A DNA stretch of 64,000 nucleotides from Ralstonia pickettii DTP0602 (GTDB lineage Bacteria > Pseudomonadota > Gammaproteobacteria > Burkholderiales > Burkholderiaceae), in the NCBI GenBank assembly GCA_000471925.1, contig CP006668.1, positions 1,054,001 through 1,118,000 on the forward strand, read 5' to 3'. This document shows, in pieces, positions 16,985-24,941 of this stretch. The notes under the pieces were generated by a model. It saw only the letters and a list, made by a program, of their open reading frames with translations. It did not search any database and was not told the origin of the DNA. A program made the position numbers and the translations under genes. Numbering within the stretch: position 1 is the stretch's first letter; each line of letters opens with the position of its first letter.

Positions 16985-18154
16985 CTAGTGTAGCGTTCTG
17001 TTCTTGATGGAACTTATATGAATTCGGCGTCTCCAATGCCCTACTGCGATACAGCGTGGAGAGAGCGAGTGCGAGTTGCCCCCGAGATCATGTTGACCGA
17101 CGAGGAGCGAACCAAGTTGACGAGGCTGGTTCGGTCGAAGCTCACGAGCGTGAGGCTGGCGCAGCGCGCGCGCATTGTGCTGCTGGCCGCCAACGGATTG
17201 CAGAACAAGGACATCGCCGAGCAGTTGGGAGTCGGACGCGTGCAGGTCTCGCGTTGGCGTGAGCGGTATGCGCAATCGGGGCTGGCCGGTATCGAACGCG
17301 ACTTGCCGCGCGGTGCGCCGCCGGTGAAGGTGGACACGGCGCGGCTGGTGGAGCTGACCACTCAAACGAAGCCCGTGGCGGCCACGCACTGGAGCACGCG
17401 CAAGATGGCCGCCGAGTTGGGCGTGAGCGCCAGCACCGTCATGCGCCATTGGCACGCCCACGGGTTGAAGCCGCACATCGTGCGCGGCTTCAAGGTCTCG
17501 CGCGATCCGCGGTTCGTCGAGAAGCTTGAAGACATCGTTGGCCTCTACATGTCGCCACCCGAGCACGCGCTGGTGCTGTGCTGCGATGAGAAGAGCCAGG
17601 TGCAGGCGCTGGATCGCACGCAGCCCGGCTTGCCGTTGAAGAAGGGACGTGCGGCCACCATGACGCACGACTACAAGCGCAACGGCACGACCACGCTGTT
17701 TGCCGCGCTCAACGTGCTCGATGGCCAGGTCATCGCCCAGTGCCAGCAGCGCCACCGCCATACCGAGTGGCTGAAGTTCCTGCGCAAGATCGACCGCGAG
17801 ACGCCCAAGGACAAAACGCTGCATCTGATCGCAGACAACTACGCCACCCACAAGCATCCTGCGGTGCAAGACTGGCTGGCCAAGCATCCGCGCATCAACA
17901 TGCACTTCACGCCCACCTCGGCGTCATGGCTGAACATGGTCGAGCGGTTCTTTCGCGACATCACGACCGAGCGACTTCGCCGCGGCGTATTCACCAGCGT
18001 GCCGGAACTGGTCGACGCCATCAACGAGTACATCGCTCACCACAACACCAACCCCAAGCCGTTCATCTGGACCAAGAGCGCTCGCGACATCCTACAGAAG
18101 GTCATTCGCGCCAACCGCCGCTTAAGTTCCAAACAAAATGGAACATTGCACTAG
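16985..18154 (+). mobile_element. IS630-family insertion sequence, intact
   Basis: Both ends lie in CTAG (16985-16988 and 18151-18154), consistent with IS630 insertion at TA. Imperfect inverted ends of about 30 bases are visible (GTGTAGCGTTCTGTTCTTGA on the left; the right end complement begins GTGCAATGTTCCATTTTGTT). It carries one full transposase gene whose stop codon TAG is part of the right CTAG. Confidence 0.88.
17018..18154 (+). CDS. IS630-family transposase
   Basis: A transposase of up to 378 residues. N-terminal helix-turn-helix region: N-K-D-I-A-E-Q-L-G-V-G-R-V-Q-V-S-R-W near residue 65. A second HTH is H-W-S-T-R-K-M-A-A-E-L-G-V-S. DDE catalytic core: D in C-C-D-E-K-S-Q, D in L-I-A-D-N-Y-A-T-H, E in W-L-N-M-V-E-R-F-F. 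The true start may be the ATG at 17090. All catalytic residues are present, so it may be active. Confidence 0.93.
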   Translation: MNSASPMPYCDTAWRERVRVAPEIMLTDEERTKLTRLVRSKLTSVRLAQRARIVLLAANGLQNKDIAEQLGVGRVQVSRWRERYAQSGLAGIERDLPRGAPPVKVDTARLVELTTQTKPVAATHWSTRKMAAELGVSASTVMRHWHAHGLKPHIVRGFKVSRDPRFVEKLEDIVGLYMSPPEHALVLCCDEKSQVQALDRTQPGLPLKKGRAATMTHDYKRNGTTTLFAALNVLDGQVIAQCQQRHRHTEWLKFLRKIDRETPKDKTLHLIADNYATHKHPAVQDWLAKHPRINMHFTPTSASWLNMVERFFRDITTERLRRGVFTSVPELVDAINEYIAHHNTNPKPFIWTKSARDILQKVIRANRRLSSKQNGTLH

Positions 18155-18576
18155 TGCGGACCTGTCCGGCGCGCGAGGAGGGAGGCCATGCGGGGACGTC
18201 GCCCGGCGCCGCACGACGGACTTAGCGTCCGTGTCGAGCACCGAATACGAGCCAATAAGTGAGCTCTTCTTGCTCGGAACCTGGTACTCCCCAACGTTGC
18301 CTGGGGCGTTTGCAATCCAATACCCGCCCCAAGTGTTCACGACGGTCTTACCGAGAGCACCACACTGACTCTCATAGCGCTGGCGCCATTCCGCTTTGCG
18401 CTCACCGCGCTAAAATCTTCATCGATAATGTGCTCGGAGTACGGCTTGATTCAGGTGGCATTACATCGATTTTTTCCATTGTGTGCTCATAATGACAGGG
18501 TGAAAAGAATTTTGCGTCTAAGCTTGATTAGCTTTAGACTATCTTCTCTCATCCCTCGACTGGAAAGGAAACTCGC
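18155..18576. other. intergenic region before the H-NS gene
   Basis: No gene is seen in these 420 bp. The last 120 bases (about 18460-18576) are markedly AT-richer than the surroundings, which fits the promoter region of the H-NS-like gene, a kind of gene often autoregulated through curved AT-rich DNA. Confidence 0.4.
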
Positions 18577-18888
18577 ATGGCATCCTATAAGGAACTCATG
18601 TCCCAGAAGCAGGCCCTCGAAGCCCAACTGGAAGAGGTACGCGCTAATGAAGTAGCGGGCGTCATCGAGAGGATTCAGACTCTGATGGCGGAGTATGGCT
18701 TGACGGTCGAAGACATTTCCAAGCGCCGTCGCGGCCGTCCCGCGGGCAGCGGTGCAAACAAGTCGAAGTCGGAACTGCCCCCTAAGTACCGTGACCCCAA
18801 GACCGGGAACACTTGGTCCGGCCGTGGTCGCCAACCGGCTTGGCTTGGTAAGAACCCAAAAAGATTCCTGATTGAGGCAGAAGCCTAA
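18577..18888 (+). CDS. H-NS family histone-like nucleoid-structuring protein
   Basis: A 103-residue H-NS-family protein. The N-terminal half is a coiled-coil oligomerisation region (K-Q-A-L-E-A-Q-L-E-E-V). A basic linker R-R-R-G-R-P-A-G-S-G follows, then the C-terminal DNA-binding motif Y-R-D-P-K-T-G-N-T-W-S-G-R-G-R-Q-P-x-W, diagnostic of betaproteobacterial H-NS. It binds AT-rich, often foreign DNA and silences it, which fits its place in an island. GGAAAGGAA lies just upstream of the ATG. Confidence 0.95.
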   Translation: MASYKELMSQKQALEAQLEEVRANEVAGVIERIQTLMAEYGLTVEDISKRRRGRPAGSGANKSKSELPPKYRDPKTGNTWSGRGRQPAWLGKNPKRFLIEAEA

Positions 18889-18926
18889 GCCTAGGCTTCT
18901 GCAACTCGCTGCAGAATGGAATTCTG

Positions 18927-18957
18927 CCCCTGCCCGCAAATGCAGGGGTTTTGCATT
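18927..18957 (+). terminator. terminator after the H-NS gene
   Basis: CCCCTGC (18927-18933) pairs with GCAGGGG (18942-18948), followed by TTTTGCATTTTT. A second small hairpin, CAGAAT/ATTCTG, lies just before it. The position, about 40 bp after the H-NS stop, is right for ending that transcript. Confidence 0.75.
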
Positions 18958-18972
18958 TTTGAGAGCAGCATC

Positions 18973-19488
18973 ATGTCCCTTGAAGCGATTCACGCCGAGA
19001 TCATGCTTGCCCGGCCATACCTGATTCCTCGCGAACGCACGGACAAAGGGATAAGGAATGGGTACTCTTATTGGCTTCAGGCTCCGCCCAGCAAGGAGCT
19101 TCGAGTCATCCGCCTTTCGGAGGAGGGTGGCACCTATGAGCTCGTGCGTTCGGCCAGCGAGCGCAAGGCACGAGAGAGAGTACGGCAGCGTTTCACCGGC
19201 TCAGTAGCCGACCTCCTGGTCATCATCGACGAGCAGGTGGAAATCATCCGAAAAGACGAACGCCAGTCACTTTCCCCGCCTGATCCAAGCGGACAGGGAC
19301 TGGATGCAATGGTTCGCATCGAGCCGCTCGGCTGTCGAGCCCATGAACATGCGTGCCAGTACCGAGGGGATGCTGAGGTGCTACGTGGTAAGTCTTTGGC
19401 TCAATCGCAACGCGCAGTCGGCGATAACCGACGTGGCCAAGAAGGCAGTCTTTTCCACCGACCAGTCACTGTAGCGGTAAGGCTTTGA
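18973..19488 (+). CDS. conserved-looking hypothetical protein, possible frameshift near 19265
   Basis: The protein starts M-S-L-E-A-I-H-A-E-I and runs 171 residues in one frame, but its character changes at about residue 100. From about 19260 another frame carries a more protein-like sequence (R-L-I-Q-A-D-R-D-W-M-Q-W-F, then M-R-A-S-T-E-G-M-L-R-C-Y-V-V) ending at a TAG at 19472-19474. This suggests a natural product of about 165 residues joined across a shift. No family is recognised. It may be a pseudogene, a sequencing error or a true shift. Confidence 0.5.
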   Translation: MSLEAIHAEIMLARPYLIPRERTDKGIRNGYSYWLQAPPSKELRVIRLSEEGGTYELVRSASERKARERVRQRFTGSVADLLVIIDEQVEIIRKDERQSLSPPDPSGQGLDAMVRIEPLGCRAHEHACQYRGDAEVLRGKSLAQSQRAVGDNRRGQEGSLFHRPVTVAVRL

Positions 19489-19585
19489 CTTTGCCCGATG
19501 CAATCGGTGATCCGCGGCATTCGTCGTCAAGGATTCTTCGCGACAAATAGAGCAAAACGTGAAGGGCCCTCAATATCGAGCAGCG

Positions 19586-19786
19586 TTACGCAATACGGCG
19601 CACGGCTTCAAGCATGGAATACCCTTGACTCGTCAAGCGAGGGTGGGCATTAGGGCTGCCGTGGCCATGCTCCATCGTCACCAGTTTGTGGACCAGCAAG
19701 CCGTCTAACTGCTCCGGCTCGAGATCGTCGATGTCTTGCGCATCGCCAAGCAGTAGCAGCGCGGTGATTTCATGCGGACTGAGCAT
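19586..19786 (-). CDS. small acidic hypothetical protein (66 aa)
   Basis: Starts M-L-S-P-H-E-I-T-A-L-L-L-L at 19786 with AAAGGAG eight bases upstream, which favours this start over the longer frame from 19927. The sequence is acidic in the middle (D-D-L-E-P-E-Q-L-D) and ends with Q-G-Y-S-M-L-E-A-V-R, like a small winged-helix-type DNA-binding tail. No family is recognised. It sits between the H-NS and H1-like genes. Confidence 0.6.
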   Translation of the reverse strand: MLSPHEITALLLLGDAQDIDDLEPEQLDGLLVHKLVTMEHGHGSPNAHPRLTSQGYSMLEAVRRIA

Positions 19787-20108
19787 GTCAGGCTCCTTTG
19801 TCGGGGGACGGAAAAAGGAACTACGACTGCTGGTCCGTGGACGGAGTTCCACGGAGGATGACAGGAACAACACTGAGTGAACTCGGTGCGAGGACGCGCT
19901 GAGTATGCGCACACCGAGCATTGACACTAAACGCTCTTGTCCCCGGTATCAAGCTCTACGTGTGCTGCAATGCAGCGGAGCGAAGCTGAAACACATCGGA
20001 TCGTTGGTTGATGTTTCAGCCGTTTGGCAACCCCACGGTGAGCGCCGGATCACTGCAGATCGTGACAAAGGTTATACTCCGCGCTCCAACGAATAACGGA
20101 TAATCAAC

Positions 20109-20567
20109 ATGGTCGCAGCAACCAAAGCAACGACGCCGACGAGCGCGGTTACCAAAAGGAAGCCTGTCGCAAAGAAGTTGACGGCACCGACGAAGAAGGC
20201 GAGCGTGCTCGCACGTGAAGCCCAGGCAGCGAAAAAGCGCTTGCTGAAACTGCGCGCCGACACGAAGAAGGCCATTGAAGCTGCAAAGCGTGAGGTCGTG
20301 AAAGCCACTGAAGCCGCAAAGTCCGCAGCGCGGTTTGAGAAGCAAGCCGCAAAGGACAAGCTCGCGGCGAAAAAAGCGAAGACTGCAGGCGCCAAGAAGG
20401 CATCAGGCAAAGCTGCCGCCACGAAGGTCGCCCCGAAAAAGGCTGCCGGTAGCAACGCCGCCGCGACTGCTGTGCCGAAGAAGGCTGCGGTGAAATCCGT
20501 GACGAAGAAACGAGCCCCGGCGAAGAAAGTGGCACAGACCGTCGCGACACCCGAAGCTTCGGCGTGA
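20109..20567 (+). CDS. histone H1-like lysine/alanine-rich DNA-binding protein
   Basis: A 152-residue protein made almost only of Lys, Ala, Thr, Val and Pro, with repeated K-K-A and A-K-K runs and no Cys or Trp. Residues 40-90 can form a long charged helix (A-A-K-K-R-L-L-K-L-R, then E-A-A-K-R-E-V-V-K-A-T-E). The C-terminal half is an unstructured basic tail like eukaryotic H1 or chlamydial HctB. It likely binds DNA non-specifically and affects compaction. A terminator follows. Confidence 0.85.
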   Translation: MVAATKATTPTSAVTKRKPVAKKLTAPTKKASVLAREAQAAKKRLLKLRADTKKAIEAAKREVVKATEAAKSAARFEKQAAKDKLAAKKAKTAGAKKASGKAAATKVAPKKAAGSNAAATAVPKKAAVKSVTKKRAPAKKVAQTVATPEASA

Positions 20568-20607
20568 TCTTTTGCCTCGAGGACTGAGTCGGCCTTCGGA
20601 GGCAGGA

Positions 20608-20632
20608 TGGGCGCTCACCGGCGCCCAGTTTT
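20608..20632 (+). terminator. terminator after the H1-like gene
   Basis: TGGGCGC (20608-20614) pairs with GCGCCCA (20621-20627) over a 6-base loop, followed by GTTTT. It lies 41 bp after the stop codon. Confidence 0.75.
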
Positions 20633-20639
20633 GATCGCC

Positions 20640-21463
20640 CCGGACAGGCCGCACTGAGCTTCGGCCTGTTCTTTACCCTCTAGCAGCATCCCGCCTCTAG
20701 CTCTTACTTCGTTAGTGCTACGGTTCCATACCGTTGAAGTTGTGCGCGACTCACGAGAGGCTCACCCAGCACGCCCCAATATCTTGATCCCCCGTTTTTC
20801 GACCCGCTAGCCGTTGACCACCTGAATACATTTGGCTGGGCAATCGTCGCCGCTCCGCAGCTCAGACACACGCTTTGACTGCGCGCCGTGGCAAGCAGCA
20901 ACGTGCCGCGCCATGAGGTCAACTCCGCATGCCGAGCGCTAGACCCATGCCCATGACATCGGTCTGCGACTGTGCGTACCCATTTCTGCGAACCGTGAAG
21001 AGGAACGTCTCCTGATAATGTGGGCCTTGCGTGCCGCTGCGCGGCCAGTTAATCGGCGTGGAGCAGGCCATGCATCAGTTCAGAGATTCTCTATTCCTTT
21101 GCGTTGCGAGGTTTGGCAAGCGACCCAGGCACTGTCTCGTCGAGCAAGAATGACCGACCGCTCGGTTGGCGCGCCAACATGATGACTGGTCGCGGGAGCA
21201 ACTTCAGCGTGGTCATGTGACAACACGTGGTGGCTGCGCAGGCGCTTGAAATTGCCGATCACTGCCGTCCCCAGGACACGGATGGTCGACGCGGCGCGCG
21301 GAGCGAGGGATTGCGTGCCCCTGGGGGCTTGGCGGATACTGAAGCTGGGCACTTGACAACGGGTGCCCGATTTCTTCTTGGAAGTTCCACGGCTCTCTTC
21401 GGCGAGGTGGAGAGCATTCTTTATGTGCCCTGCGAGTGCGTGCAAATGCGAAAAACCGAAACG
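20640..21463. other. gene-poor stretch with a segment repeated at 24.3 kb
   Basis: No convincing gene. Around 21328-21415 lies a segment (GGATACTG, then CCCGATTTCTTCTTGGA, then CGGCTCTC) that recurs on the opposite strand at about 24283-24370 with moderate divergence. Frames there are short. It may be a decayed duplicated gene or a small intergenic repeat. Confidence 0.35.
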
Positions 21464-22402
21464 TTACCGCGTACGGATGTAGGCCTCGAAGAGACCCGCG
21501 TGCAGGCCGCGTAAGTCCTTTCGCCGTTCCAGCAAATCATGCTGGCGGCCTTGGCGCTCAAGGGTCAACAACTCCAGCATGATCCGCAATCCCTGTTCGG
21601 GTAATGTGCCCGTCGAGAACTCAGACGCGCGTAAGAGGCCAGCAAGTCCGGGTTTTTCGGTCATGGCCCAGGCGGGAAACCAGCAAAGATCCTCGGTTGT
21701 GCCGTCACCGTCGAAATTCGCATCGAACCGCCGGCGCAGCGCCAGCAATGACGAATCACCGAGCGTTTGTATGAGCGCGCCGAGCTTCTTCGGGGATAGC
21801 CAAGCAAGCTCGGCCAAGAGCGGCCATGCCGGGTCAAGCCCCTGTAGCCGGTAGACCGTCTCGGCCATCCAGGCGAGGGGAGTTGGAATTCGTCGCCATG
21901 ACCCGATTCGCTTGATGCTGTCACATGCCGCAGTCCACTCCGCAGCGCGCATCCATAGGGGTGCCGAATGCCATTCGGGCATCTCCCGGTGAAACGGCAA
22001 TTGAGAGGCGGCCCGGGCGACAGCACGCCACAGCGGTAGGCACCAAGCCATGCCCGCTACGTCGCCGAACGCTCGGCGCGCTGCCAGCATGCTCGGCAAA
22101 CACCACACTTCGCAGGTGTCGCGCAGTGCCGTGTGAGTCGCGAAGTGTTCGTGGACGGGAGCCTCCAGCACGCATACAAGTGTCTCCAGGGTCGGCACAA
22201 GCGCGTCGTCTGGATATTCCGCGACCAGGCGCTGCAGTGCTTCACGCCCGGCGGCGGCATTGCGTTGCTCAAGCGCTGTGAGCACGTCGTTGCGAAGCAT
22301 GACATCGCGGCTATCTTCAAAAAGATCGAGCTGATTCGTCACGGCGTTCCCGTTGGTAGTCAGATTGCGCCCCTGCAGGACCGGCCCGACATCGCCGGGC
22401 AC
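21464..22402 (-). CDS. hypothetical helical protein (312 aa)
   Basis: A long, well-composed reading frame with many Leu, Ala and Trp residues and predicted all-helical character: N-terminal L-D-L-F-E-D-S-R-D near residue 25, then A-G-R-E-A-L-Q-R-L-V-A-E-Y-P-D-D, as in TPR-like helical repeats. Codon bias fits the neighbours. No catalytic motif or named family is recognised. It is followed at a short distance on the same strand by no partner, so no role is inferred. Confidence 0.7.
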   Translation of the reverse strand: MPGDVGPVLQGRNLTTNGNAVTNQLDLFEDSRDVMLRNDVLTALEQRNAAAGREALQRLVAEYPDDALVPTLETLVCVLEAPVHEHFATHTALRDTCEVWCLPSMLAARRAFGDVAGMAWCLPLWRAVARAASQLPFHREMPEWHSAPLWMRAAEWTAACDSIKRIGSWRRIPTPLAWMAETVYRLQGLDPAWPLLAELAWLSPKKLGALIQTLGDSSLLALRRRFDANFDGDGTTEDLCWFPAWAMTEKPGLAGLLRASEFSTGTLPEQGLRIMLELLTLERQGRQHDLLERRKDLRGLHAGLFEAYIRTR

Positions 22403-22568
22403 AACAAGTCTTCAGGGATGGTAGCTGCTGCCACGACGACGGGCAATCCGCAACCGGCCAACCATATCTCTACGAGATAAGCGCTACCCGAGGGCGGCCA
22501 GGCAAATCAAGGCGCGACTCGCGGCGCTGATTCTGTTTTGGACTTCAGGATGGCTGCATGGCAATGCT

Positions 22569-22943
22569 TTATTCCGTCCATACAGCATCGACATCCCTCG
22601 TTAGATGTCCAGCGAGGATGTAGTCTCCGAGCTTCTCCGCTTTTCCCTCCAGGCGCTCCAAGTCAGCCACTGGTAGCATGCCGAGCTCAAATTGGCAGTA
22701 AAGATTGCGCTGACGGAACGTCAACTTTGGACGATTCAGTCCGGCAACGAGTACAGCGGGCGAGCTGACGGCAATACTCTCATGGCCGCGATACTGGACA
22801 CGTATGCCAAGCTTTTCGCCCAGCCTGGCCAGCTCAATCGCATCCTGCCATCCTGATTCGTAGTCCAAATCCACGACCGTGACGCCCTCTGTTTCCAGGA
22901 GCTTTAGTGCCTCGCCTTTGGTCGCAGCCAGAGCTGTCGCCAT
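22569..22943 (-). CDS. hypothetical protein (124 aa)
   Basis: The start at 22943 (M-A-T-A-L-A-A-T-K-G-E-A-L) is chosen because GGGAGG lies seven bases before it. The frame extends upstream to 23075, but that part lacks protein character. The protein is acidic and mixed alpha/beta, with G-V-T-V-V-D-L-D-Y-E-S and a late E-K-L-G-D-Y-I-L-A-G-H-L. No family is recognised. Confidence 0.6.
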   Translation of the reverse strand: MATALAATKGEALKLLETEGVTVVDLDYESGWQDAIELARLGEKLGIRVQYRGHESIAVSSPAVLVAGLNRPKLTFRQRNLYCQFELGMLPVADLERLEGKAEKLGDYILAGHLTRDVDAVWTE

Positions 22944-23372
22944 TGCCGCCTCCCTGCTAGTAGGACCCGTGACGATTCGCGCGCTTCTACGGCCCAGATT
23001 TATATTGCATAGCAACATTGTAAACGGGGAAGGGGCTACTTCGTCAGGTCTTGTCGTCCAGCGTGCGGTTTTCACTTAAGAAGCTGTACTGGTGGATGGA
23101 GTAACCTTGCGCGGGCACAGTCGCGGTTACGCATTCGACAGAACTTCTAATCAGGTAAATTGGCGATCATTCAAGAAGAACGTGGTCATAGAGGGTGCCA
23201 TTTTGCGAGCGGAGCTTGCACGATTCGTCAAGTGCGACTCCACGAGGCCGTAGGGAGCGCGGTGGCCCAGGCCGTGGCCTAGGTGGGTGGCTGATCGTAT
23301 ACCCGCCAGCCGCCAACGCTCACGTCATCGATTCGCCTGTTCCACTCAAACTAAGTCACACCCCAACGTCCG

Positions 23373-24083
23373 ATGTCTGCAGGCCATGTCTTCATTTGCG
23401 GCGACCCCCATGGTGAGTTCGGCCCGCTGATCGAAAGCGTCCACCGTCACTGCCCCGAGGCGGTGGTGCTCGCTGGCGACATTCAGGCCAGGCGTCCACT
23501 GGATGAAGAGCTCGCCAGCATCCTTCCCCTGACGCAGGTGTGGTGGATTCCTGGCAATCACGACACCGACAGCGATGCCGACTACGACAACCTTTTCGGC
23601 TCGGGCCTGGCCGACCGGAACCTGGATGGGAGGGTGGTCACGATCGCAGGCCTTCGGATTGCCGGGCTAGGGGGGATTTTTCGCGGCCAGGTCTGGATGC
23701 CGCCCGAACCATCGCGCGTAGAGCGCGCCACTGACTATCTGGCCAAATGTGGGAAGGGGAATTACTGGCGGGGTGGTCTGCCGCGGCGCCATCGCAGCAC
23801 GATCTTCCCGCAGACCTACAACGCGCTATTGAGTCAGCATGCGGATGTCCTGGTCAGCCACGAGGCTCCGGCTTGTCACCCACACGGGTTCGAGGCGATT
23901 GACATGCTCATCGAAACAATGAGAGTGAAACGAGCGTTCCACGGCCATCACCACGAATCCACGGCTTATCCGACCACAGGACCGTGCCGCATCTTTGGTC
24001 TCGGTGCGTGCGCGGTAGCCACGATCGACGGAGAGTTCTTGCCCAGCGTCCTGACTTGTTCGGATCAAGACGAAGGAGGCTAG
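23373..24083 (+). CDS. calcineurin-like metallophosphoesterase
   Basis: A 236-residue phosphoesterase with the family metal-binding motifs in order: G-D-P-H-G (residues 9-13), A-G-D-I near 34, G-N-H-D near 60, S-H-E at about 162, and G-H-H-H-E near 195. It should hydrolyse a phosphate mono- or diester with two metal ions. Upstream it has a 290-bp gene-free gap, and the gene seems monocistronic. The substrate cannot be told from sequence. Confidence 0.9.
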   Translation: MSAGHVFICGDPHGEFGPLIESVHRHCPEAVVLAGDIQARRPLDEELASILPLTQVWWIPGNHDTDSDADYDNLFGSGLADRNLDGRVVTIAGLRIAGLGGIFRGQVWMPPEPSRVERATDYLAKCGKGNYWRGGLPRRHRSTIFPQTYNALLSQHADVLVSHEAPACHPHGFEAIDMLIETMRVKRAFHGHHHESTAYPTTGPCRIFGLGACAVATIDGEFLPSVLTCSDQDEGG

Positions 24084-24938
24084 ACGGCGGTTGAGGTTCA
24101 CTGGCCACTCTATTGGGCGCCAGCGGGCAGGGCAAACGACTGGCGCGCTTTCGGATTGTGCACGCGCAGGTCAGACCGCCCGCAGGTCGACATGACACCG
24201 GCAGATCCGGTGATCGATCGCGCATGCGGCGGCCGCCGTCGGCAAGTTGGACGCGTCGGTTGCCAGATAGTGAGCGCGACCAAAAAAACAGCCCTCGATC
24301 CGATGGAGGAGAGCCGCAGAACGTCCAAGAAGAAATCGGGTAACACCTTGCGGCGCCACCCACATCCAGTATCCGCCAGGTTGCCGTTGACGGCAATCCA
24401 GCCTGCGCCGCGCAGTTCATCTGCTCGCGAAAAAAACCCGCGCTCACCAGGGGAGGGGCGCGGGTGGTAGCAGGACCTACCGGAGCAGGATACGGCGATA
24501 TAAACATCGCGCAACACAGGATTAGGAGCCATTTTTCCCGGCAGTTCTTTGGCCAGCGAAAAAATTGTCACGCAGCGAGCAGACCATTGAACGATCGGTG
24601 GAGCATCCTCGACCTTGCAGGGCCGCCTCGATTCGATGCTGTTTGAACGCTCGGCGTTGCGCCTTGAGTCGGATCACTGCTCGCCGGAGAACTCACAAAA
24701 GCGTTGCGGACGTTAAACGCGGGGTAGGGCGTTGAAAGCGGGACGCAAGAGGCGAACTAATCACGCACGCACACGGAGTGGAACCCGCGATCCATTATGT
24801 GGCGCAATCGGTACATCGTTACTGGTGCGTCCGCCGTGAGGGATCGGTAGTGGTATCTTTTTGTGCCAGTCCGCCGTCTCGATGGCCGAAGCACAGTCCC
24901 GGCCCGCAGACCATGAGCGAGGTGAATCTGATTAGCCG
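24084..24938. other. 855-bp stretch without a recognisable gene
   Basis: Several short frames exist on both strands but none has motifs or a good start. It contains a strong minus-strand terminator at 24430-24465 and the second copy of the segment noted at 21.3 kb. A small RNA or a decayed gene on the minus strand between about 24470 and 24900 is possible. Confidence 0.35.
24430..24465 (-). terminator. orphan minus-strand terminator
   Basis: Read on the minus strand, ACCCGCGC (24465-24458) pairs with GCGCGGGT (24443-24436) and is followed by seven T residues. The structure is very strong, yet no minus-strand gene ends here. Confidence 0.7.
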
Positions 24939-24941
24939 GTG

